This document shows positions 21,879 through 33,381 of a stretch of DNA of 64,000 nt, in pieces. The notes beneath the pieces are model-generated. The model was not told the DNA's origin and did no database searches. It worked only from the letters and a program-made list of their open reading frames with translations. Positions within the stretch are counted from its first letter, which is position 1. Every line of letters begins with the position of its first letter. The stretch is from Siphlonurus alternatus (lineage: Eukaryota > Arthropoda > Insecta > Ephemeroptera > Siphlonuridae): contig OX463782.1 of the NCBI GenBank assembly GCA_949825025.1, positions 35,497,351 to 35,561,350 on the forward strand. The letters are read 5' to 3'. Both the position numbers and the translations under genes were made by a program.

Positions 21879-22160
21879 GAGTGCGTTTGAATTCACGGGC
21901 CAGCCCGGGCTGGCCTGGGCTGAAACGTTTTTTGTCGTCAAGTGGGGCCAGCCCGGCGGCCATTTTTCCTCCTCTAATGTCGTCACTTCCTGGCTGGCCC
22001 AGGCTGACGCGGGCGGACTCTACAGTGCGCCTGAGACCTAGCGAACAGACTGGGAACTAATTATGACGACATTATGACGTTTCATACCAGGCGACCAAGG
22101 TCACCGCCATTTTACCCAGCCCGGGCCAGCCCGGGCTGGCCCGTGAATTCAAACGCACTC
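21879..22160. mobile_element. GC-rich foldback element, only in unit B
   Basis: A 282-bp insertion absent from unit A (about 1353-1355). It begins GAGTGCGTTTGAATTCACGG and ends with the exact reverse complement, and the perfect inverted ends of about 35 bp include GGCCAGCCCGGGCTGG. Flanks suggest a 3-bp AAT duplication. Such ends fit PIF/Harbinger or ISL2EU-type MITEs, but the superfamily is not certain. Much more GC-rich than the host DNA. Confidence 0.8.
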
Positions 22161-22310
22161 AATATATTGCTTTATTTTTTTAAGGGTCGTAAGGTAACGC
22201 CACCAATGTTAAAAAAAATCCCTCTCACAAAAATTCTGAAAAAAATTTAAAATGTTCTCCTCTACACCCCCTATCAGTAGCTAAAATATCAGGTACACAA
22301 ATACGATCTA

Positions 22311-24080
22311 CCCTAGTCGAAAAATAAAGGCAGTAGTCAAGTGGTGACTACTGCCAAGTGATAATTTGAGCAGTGGTCAAGTAGTCACTGCCCAAGTGGT
22401 CGCAAGTAATCACTTTCAAGTAGTCACCTGTAGTCACTTTCAAGTAGTCACCAGTAGTCGTCACTTTCAAGTAGTCACCAGTAGTCGATTTCAAGTGGTC
22501 AAATTAAACGGTTTATTAGTATTTTCTCGCGATATATCCGTCTATCATCACGATGCAATTTTTTCCCGTTTAAGCCAACAGATTATAGATAAATTATAAC
22601 TGGAACAAGTAAAGAAATTATTCTTTCACATTTTTAACTTGAATTATTAAAATGTAATTATAAAATACTTTGTAATAATTCAAGATAAAAACGTGACAAA
22701 CAAATAGGACGAGAAACATCCTATAATATACATACCAATTTTACGCTCCATGCAATATAAAGCACTTTTTAAAACATTTACTTTATTAAATTATTCCTAA
22801 CTTATTAATTTTAATTTAATTTCTTAAGTATTTTTTTAATTTTTTACAGCAAAATGAAGGAATAATATTTTTTAATTCATACTTTATAAATATATAATAA
22901 AAAAAAATATGTATGAAAAAAAAAACACGTTGATTATTAAAGATTTATAATTATTATATAATAAATAAAATACATAATAAAATATGAACATCTTTGAAGA
23001 ATAATTACCAACGGCTTTCTCATGCATCTCGGCGTCTTTTTTATCAAGTTCCAAGAGCCGATAAACATTGACTGTTTAAGGCTACCTAGAACAAATAATT
23101 TGACACAAAGTAACGAGAATTTTAATAAATAACATTTCATAATACGTTTTAGGTACTGAAAAGGTACTTATCTGATGTAAAACTGCTTGAAAAACAAATT
23201 GTTCCGGGAGCTCTGCACACACAACCCCGTCTCACATGTGTTTAGTGCCACCATTTTAGATAATTTTCTTCATCACGAGAACCCCGTACAATTGACTACT
23301 TGGTAAGTGATCACTTTCTTAAGTAGTCAGAATTATGTGACAACTAATTAAGTAGTCAAATGCTAAGTGGTCATGATGTTTCGACTACTTGCATAAGTAG
23401 TCACAAAATTCTGACTACTTACCAAGTGATCAAGATTTTATGAACACTGCATGAGCGCCGACTACTTGCATAAGTAGTCACAAAATTCTGACTACTTACC
23501 AAGTGATCAAGATTTTATGAACACTGAGCGCCGACTACTTGCATAAGTAGTCACAAAATTCTGACTACTTACCAAGTGGTCGAAATTTTATGAACACTGA
23601 GCGCCGACTACTTGCATAAGTAGTCACAAAATTCTGACTACTTACCAAGTGGTCGAAATTTTATGAACACTGAGCGCCGACTACTTGCATAAGTAGTCAC
23701 AAAATTCTGACTACTTAACAAGTGGTCGAGATTTTATGAACACTGAACGCCGACTACTTGCATAAGTAGTCACAAAATTCTGACTACTTACCAAGTGGTC
23801 GAGATTTTATGAACACTGAGCGCCGACTACTTGCATAAGTGGTCACAAAATTCTGACTACTTACCAAGTGATCGAGATTTTATGAACACTGAGCGCTGAC
23901 TACTTGATTCAGTGGTCCGACTACTTAACAAGTGGTCAAGATTTTGAACACTGAGCACCTGAGCACTTGACTCAGTAGTCCGACTACTTGACCCAGTAGT
24001 CTGACTACTTGTTTTAAGTAGTCAACTACTTGTTTTAAGTCGTCAACCACTTGACTACTAGACTCATTTTTTGACAAGGG
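22311..24080. mobile_element. 1770-bp TA-target element packed with GACTACTT/AAGTAGTC motifs, only in unit B
   Basis: Starts CCCTAGTCGAAAAATAAAGG and ends TTTTTTGACAAGGG (imperfect inverted ends). It is flanked by TA (22309-22310, 24081-24082), and unit A has the empty site GATCTAGTTTTTGAG. Left 200 bp and right 800 bp contain dozens of AGTAGTC/AAGTGGTC octamer-like motifs in both orientations. The middle (about 22510-23280) is plain AT-rich DNA. No transposase. Probably a mobilised non-autonomous element with an extended transposase-binding region. Confidence 0.85.
23382..23960. repeat. 73-bp tandem repeat array inside the TA element
   Basis: About seven units with GCGCCGACTACTTG recurring at 23455, 23528, 23601, 23674, 23747, 23820 and 23893. 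Each holds the dyad GACTACTTGCATAAGTAGTC and the half-dyad GACTACTTACCAAGTGATC. The units are almost identical, indicating recent amplification. Confidence 0.9.
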
Positions 24081-24559
24081 TAGTATTTGAGTTATGAATT
24101 TTTAAAGGTGACTAATTTAACATGGGATTTTCAGTTCTCCATGTTAAAAAGTAGTCAACTTTAAAAATTTATAACTCAAAAACTAGATCGTATTTGTATA
24201 CCTGATATTTTAGCTACTGAAAGGGCCGGGGTGTAGAGGAGAACATCTTAAATTTTTTTCAGAATTTTTGTGAGAGGGATTTTTTTTTACCATTGGTGGC
24301 GTTACCTTACCCTTAAGGTAGCGTCTTTTTAAAGTTTACACATAATTTTGAAAAAAGAAACAAAAGTATAAAAATAATAAAATGTAACCACAAACTCTAA
24401 TTATTTTATTGAAGCTCCCTGGATATTTTCAGGATCTGTTGTAGTTAGAAGAATTAACCCCTAGCTAGCTATAAGTTCTATATCATGGAAGGACCCTATA
24501 TAGCTATATATCTCTTCTCACAATTATAATAAAGTTGTTATCATTATACAATATTATAC

Positions 24560-24790
24560 AGTGGTTCCCCAGGCTTTGGACATCGCTTTGGTCCATTGAG
24601 AAAAAGTAGAGGTGTCCGTCCTGACTGAGGTTTTCCACGGTTCCCTCAGTTTCACCTCAGCGAATGCTGGGACGCGTAAGCATGCAGGCCGTGGCCACTA
24701 TCCGTTCCCTACCTTATCCCTACCCTGTACCCCGCCGCGAGCTGTAAGCTCTTAGGGGTGTATCCTTGTAAAAAAAATATATATATATTT
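24560..24790 (+). mobile_element. SINE-like retroposon, unit B copy
   Basis: Direct counterpart of 1967-2195, sharing the TTCCACGGTTCCCTCA core and the A-rich tail. Confidence 0.5.
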
Positions 24791-24828
24791 GGTACTGTGT
24801 ACTATATAAATCTAATCTCAGGTTATGG

Positions 24829-24877
24829 TTTTATACCAGAGTTAATTTAAATTAATTAAATTAACTCTGGTATAAAA
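24829..24877. repeat. 49-bp perfect hairpin, unit B
   Basis: Same sequence as 2238-2286. Confidence 0.7.
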
Positions 24878-26282
24878 TACATTCGATGTTTAATTTTTAT
24901 TTCCAATCATTATAATCATTATGAGATAAATCTTCATAGCAGATATATTGAAGTTCATGCCTGGAGCCTAATATGGATTTCATTCAGGCAAACTGTTGGT
25001 AGTTGATTTTGTTACTGGAACAGAAGAAAATAAGAGGAAGGTAAAATTTGAAGCTAAAATAAGTGAAGATTGAGAATAGTCTTCTTTTGAAAAATTTCAA
25101 TTAGGAAAATGTGTGCCAATATATATAGACTGAGAGGAAAATAAACAAGTCTCAATATTAGCAAATCTGATGTAATAGAAAGTCAATACAGACTACAATA
25201 GCCTAGAGAATGGCATGATAGGTCCATCAGTCCTACGAATTTGGACTGATCTGCTCATTTTGGCAAAAAACACCCAAGGTGACGTCACGTAGTGAGCTCA
25301 AAACAGCTGTTTCGCTGCACGAGGGGCCCCTACCGGAGCAGAGTTTTTGTTCAACATTAGCGAGATTGTTGCTTTTCATCTCATCTCAAATTTGATATTT
25401 ATTTGCAATACTACAAGCCAAACCGGTTGCAGTAACGTATTAAAAGAATTTTTAAACACTGCAATTCGCAAGCAATCTGGGGTAGAAGTTGGTATCTTTG
25501 TTCATAAAGCATACAAAGCTGCTATTGGCTGTGTGCAAATTATAATAGTCACCTAGCGTTTGCGCAGCTTCATTTGGATTCAAGCTTTCTTATCATGCAC
25601 ACTTTGCGGAGCCATGCGCAGTAGACTACTAACATTTAAAACTCGTTTCTGCGCAGCTTTTCTAAGCCGTGGCTAATAATTTATGGAAAACTTTATAATA
25701 GAGCAGAAACGTTGGTGGCGTTACCTTACCCTTAATAGCTTTAATAGTTACTGAGAAAAAAATTCAAATTATCTAGCATGGTGGCTTATGGAGATAATTT
25801 TCCTGACGGGGAACACTCTATTCCACGTGGAATAGTACTTATTATTAATTAAATTTGGAAATATCACGATAAATATCCTAAACATAAAGACAATAAAAAA
25901 AATATATCACATTATACTTCAACTTTATATCAATATATCAAACCATAAATGGAAATTGAGATAATAGTCAATATTAAAAGTCCAATGAAATATTTCTCAT
26001 TCAAAAATTAATACAGTATTTTTTCTGCATTAAAAATAATGATAACACTTTATTTTAAAATTTTCTTACAAGATATTGATGCAAAACTTTGTGCAGTACA
26101 CAAGTCATAACATCATACAGTCAATGTCTTTTGACAGTTTACTTAATGTGCATTCAAAAGGTGCAGGCAGTTTTTAGACAAGTGCACTTAAAAAAAAAAA
26201 GCTTAATAACATTTATATAGTCATGTTCTGTATGTTATTGTAACTTGTGACAAAAATCCATAAAAGTACTCTATAGTTCTTC

Positions 26283-26341
26283 AAGTTAAAAATTGTAATA
26301 CTTGCATTAGAATCTAACTCAAGTATTACAATTTTTAACTT
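26283..26341. repeat. 59-bp hairpin with perfect 22-bp arms
   Basis: AAGTTAAAAATTGTAATACTTG pairs with its exact complement across a 15-nt loop. The size and arm length are near the low end for a miRNA precursor, but there is no independent support. Confidence 0.6.
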
Positions 26342-26583
26342 TAACAAATGTACAGTTGTCAATTAATAGTATGAATAAAAATGGTTTCTAGACGACAACC
26401 AAGAAATACTGTAATATGGAACACATGACACTTTTAATTCCTTATAATTATTTTTACTAAGCCTTTAATTATATTAATTCTATGAAGTCAAGACAGGAAT
26501 CAAATGCAAACAATAAAGACACTTTCTTTTAAAGACATCAAGGATAAAATTGCTTAATAAATTGTACAGTAAAAGTATAGCAT

Positions 26584-26972
26584 GTAACTATCAAATAATG
26601 ACCTATATAATAATACAGATATGTCAAAGTCACGCACTCGAGAATGTGTGGTAGTAATTAATGAGTAATGCAGTTACAACTCTTATCATATTTCACGGCC
26701 ACGCGCCCTTGACTTGAAGATGACACATGCATCACTGCATGTGCATCTATATGTATTACTGTATGTATGGCTAATCTAGATTGGATGAGTAATACACATA
26801 GATGCACATGCAGTGATGCAAGTGTCATCTAGCTTCAAGTCAAGGGCGCGTGGCCGTGAAATATGATAAGAGTTGTAACTGCATTACTCATTAATTACTA
26901 CCACACATTCTCGAGTGCGTGACATTGACATATATATCTGTATTATTATATAGGTCATTATTTGATAGTTAC
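26584..26972. repeat. 389-bp near-perfect palindrome (foldback element)
   Basis: The left arm starts GTAACTATCAAATAATGACC and the right arm ends GGTCATTATTTGATAGTTAC. The arms of about 170 bp (including CACGGCCACGCGCCCTTGAC) match with a few differences around a short asymmetric centre near 26770. No clear target duplication. It is absent from unit A. Confidence 0.85.
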
Positions 26973-27794
26973 AAAAGTCTACTGTAAACTCATTAAAATT
27001 TAAAAGAATTTAATCAACAAAATAAACTCTTAGAATGTAAAGTTGAATTTAAAAGACATGAAAACAATACTTAAATAATTTAAGTAAAGTTTGAACAATA
27101 TGAAAACTACCCACAATTTTGAAGCAATTGCTTACCAATGCATATATACACTATATATGACACAGATTTATAGACAATGGCACAAAAAGGTTCAGAAATA
27201 ATATGAGATTTCACTCCTCCATATATTTACATAATAATATATACAGACACTTTCATTTTATGCTGCTAAAATCAATTGTGAAATTTCTCAGCTAAAAAGT
27301 AGCATCAGCCAGAGAAAACTTAATGTCAAATATTCTACATATTTACTTTTTATACTTAAATTTGGAGGTTCAATCAGAGAGCTTACGTATAAAAGAGAGG
27401 TTGAAGGCCGTGCTAATTAATGTGTTTCCCCCGAAATTTGAGGTTAATAATTATAACTGTTGGAATACTCAGAAAAGTATAAAAATTCTGTCACTGACAG
27501 CTTCCTCTGAGGACAACGCGAGGGCGCTATCTGTACTTTGTCTCATCTGTCAACTAAGGGATGATCAGCACCACTACGTTATCATCAGCAGAAGCAGCCA
27601 CTATATCTACCAAAATGCGCTTTTGTGGTGTATGTTTTTAAACTTGCACTCTTGCATGAGCATTGAATGTTAAAGAGCTCTCTAGGGCCCTAGCTAGGGC
27701 AAAACTTCACCATAAACATTCAGCTGCTTTTTAATGTAAGCTCTCTGGTTCAAAACAGGTCATCTACACAAAAAGGATGTATTTTAATTTGTAC

Positions 27795-27905
27795 CTTTTT
27801 TGCGGCTCCCACTTTCAGTTTCTTGGTGCCGCGCACCTTTTTCATCCGGTTCTTGCGTTCCTTCCTCTGTTTCCTGGTGGCCTTCTTCTTCTCAAACAGG
27901 CCATG
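27795..27905 (-). CDS. RpS24: Ribosomal protein eS24 (RPS24), C-terminal exon
   Basis: A 111-bp minus-strand exon, 37 codons, phase 0-0, with acceptor TTACTTTCAG and a weak donor AAG|GTACAA. It reads [20 protein letters not shown] then [17 protein letters not shown], the highly basic C-terminus of eS24, a protein of the small (40S) ribosomal subunit. Metazoan eS24 has the same HGLYEKKK...[17 protein letters not shown] core. Without splicing, the frame runs on for 16 codons to TGA. No upstream eS24 exon is visible on the minus strand between here and 30076, and unit A lacks the exon. It is either the end of a gene with a very long intron or an orphan duplicated exon. Confidence 0.85.
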
Positions 27906-29196
27906 CTGAAAGTAAGAAACTTCATAGCACAACTTGTCTGAAAAATAAGCTCATAATGTTTAATATTAATGTACCCCAACTGAAATGAAAAACCAAGAGC
28001 TATATTTCTCCACTATTAAAAAACATTAGACGTAAGTTGTTTGAAAGAGTCTACAATTATAACATAACATGACGCCATATCCCTTTACGGGGTAAGCCAG
28101 CAGCATTATTACCTCGGCCGTCTACAAATTGCCCTCCAAAGCACTCGATTCTTGCATACTCCACTTGCTTCAAAAATACTCATAAACAATTATAAACAAT
28201 AATATTACAGTAATAATTAAAAGTAAAACTCTTTATGACTTTTTATCAAGTTCTCAGGATGAACCTTATCGACATGCAGTTAATTAATACAGAGTACTCA
28301 GGTAGCAGTATATTAAACAATCTAGCAAAACAACCAAACCTGTGACAACATTCAGGCGGGTTATTGCCACATTAATGGAAAAAATTAATGTATATTTTCC
28401 TTGAAGTCTATTTTTAGTTTGCTTGCAATTAAGTCACAGCCAGTGAATGGAAGGTGAAGGTTTTGGAGGCATCGTATTAAAACCATTATTATTATTATTA
28501 TTATTATATCAGCAAACACTCTCAGGGGAAGGCATGAAGCATTATCACCACACATAACTTGAGACAACACACAAATACAAAGCATGGCATATAAACTATT
28601 GTGTCAGCAGGCAAATAATGAGAAGCGTCAGCTTCAAAATCAGCTCTTTAATTGCACTTTCTGGTCAAGTCCACCTTTCAGGGGTTGTGATAAATAATAT
28701 TATAGAGAGTAAAAACTCCATTATTGCGCAACTTGCAGGCAGCGGCTGGCAACGCTGCTGTCTCTTCTCCATGTACCTCCCTCCCCCTTCCTCCCGCCCA
28801 GCCATACTCACTTTCAGTGCGATGTTGCCTGATGTGCAGCATCTCAGGGATCTGTCTTTAAGTGTTCCCCGCCAGGAGAATTTTCTCCATAAACCACCAT
28901 GTTAGAAAAATTTGAAATCATCTACTACCTCCCACCCTCCCTACTTCAGGATTGTAGGGGTCGTCTGATAATTATTAATCAAGAAATAATTTTCCTTTAA
29001 AAAATTTCTTAAATATAAAAAACAACAATTTTGAGGTTCATTTTACATAGGTTTGGATATAGAACGGTAGGAACACTGCAAAATCAGCTGACTTGAAGCC
29101 TCTATTACATTTTAAGCCTAACATTGCAGCAAACATTTGTGCACACTATTAGCTTCAAAAGTACCGTTAAATTCTGTGGCAAAGTAGGTCACTGAC
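27906..29196. other. Non-coding, includes right breakpoint of A/B homology
   Basis: An ATT-triplet run lies at about 28482-28506. The empty site of the Tc1-like MITE is at about 28918-28930. No other exon seen. Confidence 0.5.
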
Positions 29197-29361
29197 CTAT
29201 CAGAGGGCAGGCGAAGAAGATCCTTGTGGCTGCCGGCTGTGCCAGGTTCTGCAGAGTCTGCGAGGGCTTGGACGAGCCGGTAGCCAGCTCGTTCTCACTC
29301 CTCACACTCTCGACCTCTGCCACAGCTTGCTCCGCCTCCAGCTCCTTCCTGTCACGAGCTC
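29197..29361 (-). CDS. Coiled-coil exon a, unit B copy (intact)
   Basis: 165 bp on the minus strand, acceptor TTCTTGATCAG, donor GTCAGT, symmetric phase 1-1. It reads ARDRKELEAEQAVAEVESVR, SENEL, then a Ser/Pro/Gln-rich segment and FFACPLI. It keeps the 17 bp (sense GAGCTCGTGACAGGAAG) missing from unit A. The phase would allow joining to the ABCA exon just upstream (ends in phase 1), but the product would not look like an ABCA protein. Function unknown. Confidence 0.5.
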
Positions 29362-29587
29362 CTGATCAAGAACAAAATAAATAGTCCCATGATACACAAA
29401 AAGGGCAAATTTCCTAGATTCTGCTCCTTAGTCCTTACCATTTTACACTGCAAGAGTTGACATAAATAGTTTTTAGTAGACAGTCCATAAGACACTTGAT
29501 CTGAAGTTGGTTAATTCCTTTCAAATACTGAACCTTGTATGATAACTCCTTCAAAAAGATAAAGATAGCACAAGGGGTAGGACTCAC

Positions 29588-29831
29588 CAGCAAGGATGGA
29601 CATGGTGGTGATCTTGCCAGACCCGTTGTGTCCCAGCAGGACGGTCACCTCCCCCTTGTACAAGTCGAGGGACACACCTTGGACGGCGCGGGGCACGGTC
29701 TGATGTCCCAACAAACTACTGTACGTCTTCGTGAGGTCTCGGATGAACACTCCGATGTCGGCCTTATTGCGATTCTGACTGAGCAGACGTTCGAAGTTCT
29801 GCGTGTCTTCGCACGGAGTCACACTCCTAGT
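29588..29831 (-). CDS. ABCA-type ABC transporter exon, unit B
   Basis: Counterpart of 11114-11357 with the same splice sites and the same Walker A Ile. One coding difference from unit A is visible (PCEDTQ against PREDTQ, a CpG-type change). The frame is open. As in unit A, no other ABCA exon is recognisable near it. Confidence 0.75.
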
Positions 29832-30908
29832 CTGAAACAAAATGCCGGGGTTGTTTCACTTAGGCGGATGTGAGTATGTACTTCTACATATTGATTTCTA
29901 AAAAGGAGTAGGGTTGCATATAGAGTGTTATTAAATAATTGTCATTACCATCATGCATTTATGAGCAAGTAATCCACAAGAATAGCCCTTGCTTATTTTA
30001 CCTCAATTTTAAATATACTTTCTCCTGTGAAGCTGCTAAAGCAGTGTGAAGGCGCAGTGGAAGCTCACTGCCCTCATGTAAGATATAATCTTGGTTTATA
30101 GACGTTTAGTTATATATAATCATACAATAAACAAAGAAGCAAATTCTAAGACGTTTTTAAACAATTTTAGTATTAACATTATAAGTATAGACGGATTAAC
30201 TAAATAATATTAAACCTTAGGGTTAAAACACAACCATTTTCTTCTACAGATTAAATTATAACGCTAATATCATAAGAAATAACGAGCCTTAACTTTATAA
30301 ACTCCCTGGACTTAACATAATTAAAAGGCTGTACTAATTTTGTCATAAGAAATAACAAATTTTAACTTAATAAATTCTCTTGATTTAACATAATTACAAA
30401 GCTGAACTCAATTTATTATAGAAATTACAGGCTTAAATTCTATAAATTTCCTCATAATATATAATGAAATAATTTAACTGTAATAAATGGCGTTATTTGA
30501 AAGCCATTTGTCAGATATTAATTCCTGTAATATAGTAATTAAAAAAAAGCCTAATGTTTGAGGCTGAACTAATTTTAAGATAGGAAATAACAAGCCTAAA
30601 TTCTATAAATTTCCTCATAATATATAATAAATAATTTAACTATAATAAATGGCGTTATTTGAAAGCCATTTGTCAGACATTAAGTCCTATAAAATAGTAA
30701 TTAAAAAAGCCTAATATTTTGTGATTATTTCCATGTATTATCAAAAAAGGCCTTAAATAGGAAATGAGGTCAATTGTGAACTTGTTTTGGGCGTAGCCAC
30801 GAATCAAAACATTGATTTTCTTGGCTGACCATCACCTGATATGTAGAGTCTGGACTCGCTGCAGTAGGGTCAGAACCAAGCCATCTTCCCGAGCCCATCG
30901 AGAAGGGG

Positions 30909-30914
30909 TATAAG
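30909..30914 (+). promoter_or_regulatory. Candidate LTR core promoter (TATA box)
   Basis: TATAAG in GGGGTATAAGTGGGCG, followed by a GC-rich stretch. Transcription would start about 25-30 bases downstream, giving U3 of about 0.85 kb and, with the AATAAA at 33376, an R region of about 2.4 kb. Repeated at 44034 and 57159. Inference from motif only. Confidence 0.4.
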
Positions 30915-33375
30915 TGGGCGTGAACTATGCTGGCCAGGAGGGCTGTGGGGAGCAGCGCGTGCCGTCACGCTTGTGCGGGTGGCCACGCGCACCGGGGGAA
31001 GAAGCGTCGCTAAATATCACTCTCCCCTCCACCATGCAGTACAAGAGGAGAAACTTCATACAGCGTAACACCCCACCCTCCGTACGCAAAGCCAGAACGA
31101 CATGCCGTGTTACATTACCCTCCCCTCAACTGATCTCCAAACCATAAGCGTCAAGAAGTAATGCGATTCTAAATTATCCTCCCCTCCACGGTTCTCCGAT
31201 AGATGAGCACCAAGAAGATATACTAGGATACCTCCTCCGGGATACGAGGACCAGAAGGGAGAATCGAACTACGTACTTACACACTCCTTCAACATACAAA
31301 TACGGTTAAGGAAGCAGCTTATATTACACAACCCATCTACCAGATGAACACCACGAGTACCGAAGACTATGCAATACTACATTACCCCCCACCCTTCTTT
31401 ACTACATGCGCACCTAGAAGACTATGCAATACTACATTACCCCCCACCATCTTCTACTGCCAGATGAACACCGCGAGTACCAGTAGGATATATTACACCA
31501 TACATTACCCCCACCCTTCTTTACTACATGCGCACCTAGAAGACTATGTAATACTGCATTACCCCCCACCCATGTTCAATGCTACATGACTCCTTTCCCC
31601 CCTTCCTCTTCTAACCTATGAACACCATGAGGATCAGTAAACCATATGCTACACATTAACCCCCACCCTTCTTCAATACATGAGCACCTAAAAGAGGTTG
31701 TGCAATACTACAGCGCACCTTCCCCCCATTCTAAGTACAGACCAAGGCGTTAAGTAGAGGGGGAGAATACTGCAGCATTACCTCCCACCACGGAGACTCA
31801 AGAGGACTTTACCGCAGGACTCGTTACCACCCCAGGTACTATAGGAGGATATAAGGGAAGGTGAGATGGAAATCGAGGAGTCGAGAGTCGGAGGCAGTCG
31901 GTTGGACACCTCTCCACCTGTTGAGCTCACTCTGAAGATCTACACACCACTTCCAGGATGAAAAGACTCGACTCGCTCGGACGCAATCAGATGGCTCGCT
32001 CTGGATCATTGCAGAACAGGAGAAGGCTTGAGGACCATCCAAGAGGAAGGAAGGAACGTCGTCTTTAACTTACAACGAAGCCAGAAAGGGGACATAGAAT
32101 AATTGCGTATGACTTCTTGAGAGGCAGAAAGTGGACTTTAAATATTTCAGTACAATATCTTGATATAGTTGGTTTCTGGCGATCTTGTTGGACTGTGACG
32201 TCATAGCCGAGTTCTGAAACTACAACGTTTCCAAATTGAGTTCAATATAAATAACTTCAGTATTTTAATTTTATTCCTTGATAAACATCTTCTGTTAAAG
32301 TCATATTAATTGCTATTTTATTCAGACTGTATTTAATTTCTTAAGTGACTAACTTCTGTAACCTGTGAAAATCTCTGGTGAGTTGAATAATTATATTTCT
32401 TATCTTAAACTGTCTGTGTATTTTTGGAGTGATTTACCCTGAATTGGTTAAAAAAGATATTAATTCAGAATTATTGCATGAGTAATGAGTCAGAATATCC
32501 AGAATGAACTATTAGCTTATTAGATTAACTCGCCATACATTAACTGTCAATGTTGGATCCAGTCCAGGACTTTAGCTATTTAGTTCAGACTTCAGACATA
32601 ACTTCAGAATCTTCATAATAAATGCATAATTAATATTACTTTATACCTGAATTGATTTTAAAAGCTAAATAAGGAGATCCACCACAAGACTCTTTAAACA
32701 TGATTTGTCTGAATCAAGAGTCCAAACGTTAAGCTGAATTGCCACTTTATAGAATCAAGAGTCCAAACTTAAAGCTGAACTATCACTTATAAAATCGAGA
32801 ATCTAAACCTAAAGCTGAACTATCATTTAATAGAATCAAGAGTCCAGACCTCTAAGGCATCACAATCAACTCAGATAGTTTAAACAACGCATTACTTAGA
32901 GTCCAGAAACTCTAATAGCATTAATTGATAAGGATATTTAGCAAAATCTAAATTTACAATTGAGAAGCAGGACCTCTGATCCGGGACACAACGTGAATCC
33001 TACCTAGACTAAAGACTATAGACGGCCATCATGTTAGACTTGAGCTTAAGATTAGGAGACTAGAAGCAACGTAGCAAGAGGCAGGACTCTTCCGTGAACT
33101 TGACGGCGGCGTTGACGGCTGCGTTGACGGCAGCAGATCGAGGCCATACCATACCAGGACTCTTGCGAGGTTGTTGGCGTGACGGCTGAACCAGGATCCA
33201 AAGCCAGGACCTCGTCGGGCCTAGGACCACGTCCAGTCGAGGCGACGACCAACGTCCAGCCCATACACCCGTATGAGTTATTTAACTAATCAGAACAGGT
33301 AGTCTCTAATTGGAGATCCGGAATCTACGTCATAAAAGTATACTGTTAGAAACAAATCTAATTTAAGTAAAATGG

Positions 33376-33381
33376 AATAAA
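33376..33381 (+). terminator. Candidate LTR polyadenylation signal AATAAA
   Basis: AATAAA lies 102 bases before the LTR end and would make U5 under 100 bases. Also at 46501 and 59626. Confidence 0.4.

Larger units (their letters stand above)
22184..24312. mobile_element. TTAA foldback MITE, unit B copy, split by a TA element
   Basis: Same element as 1373-1721, beginning GGGTCGTAAGGTAACGCCAC and ending at the TTAA 24313-24316. It is interrupted at 22310 by the 1770-bp TA element and so provides its empty-site context from unit A. Confidence 0.85.
25376..28744. other. B-specific block replacing A 2782-10108
   Basis: Homology to unit A stops after AGATTGTTGCTTTT at about 25375 and resumes near 28745 at CTGGCAACGCTGCTG. 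The block carries a right end of the TTAA foldback MITE (about 25705-25732), two palindromes and an eS24 exon. Apart from those I see no gene. A 116-codon frame at 27323-27673 has no recognisable feature. Confidence 0.7.

Noticed and set aside
21823..22041. 72-codon frame
   Set aside because: Falls across the edge of the GC-rich foldback element, which is an insertion absent from unit A.
23382..23960. CRISPR-like regularly spaced repeats
   Set aside because: The whole 73-bp unit is conserved, with no variable spacers, it sits inside a transposon, and the genome is eukaryotic. It is a tandem repeat.
27323..27673. 116-codon plus-strand frame in the B-specific block
   Set aside because: No splice support, no recognisable domain, uneven composition. 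Left as unassigned DNA.
30914..31589. 77- and 81-codon frames repeated three times
   Set aside because: They recur only because the LTR recurs. The composition follows C-rich tandem repeats, with no family resemblance or expected LTR gene.
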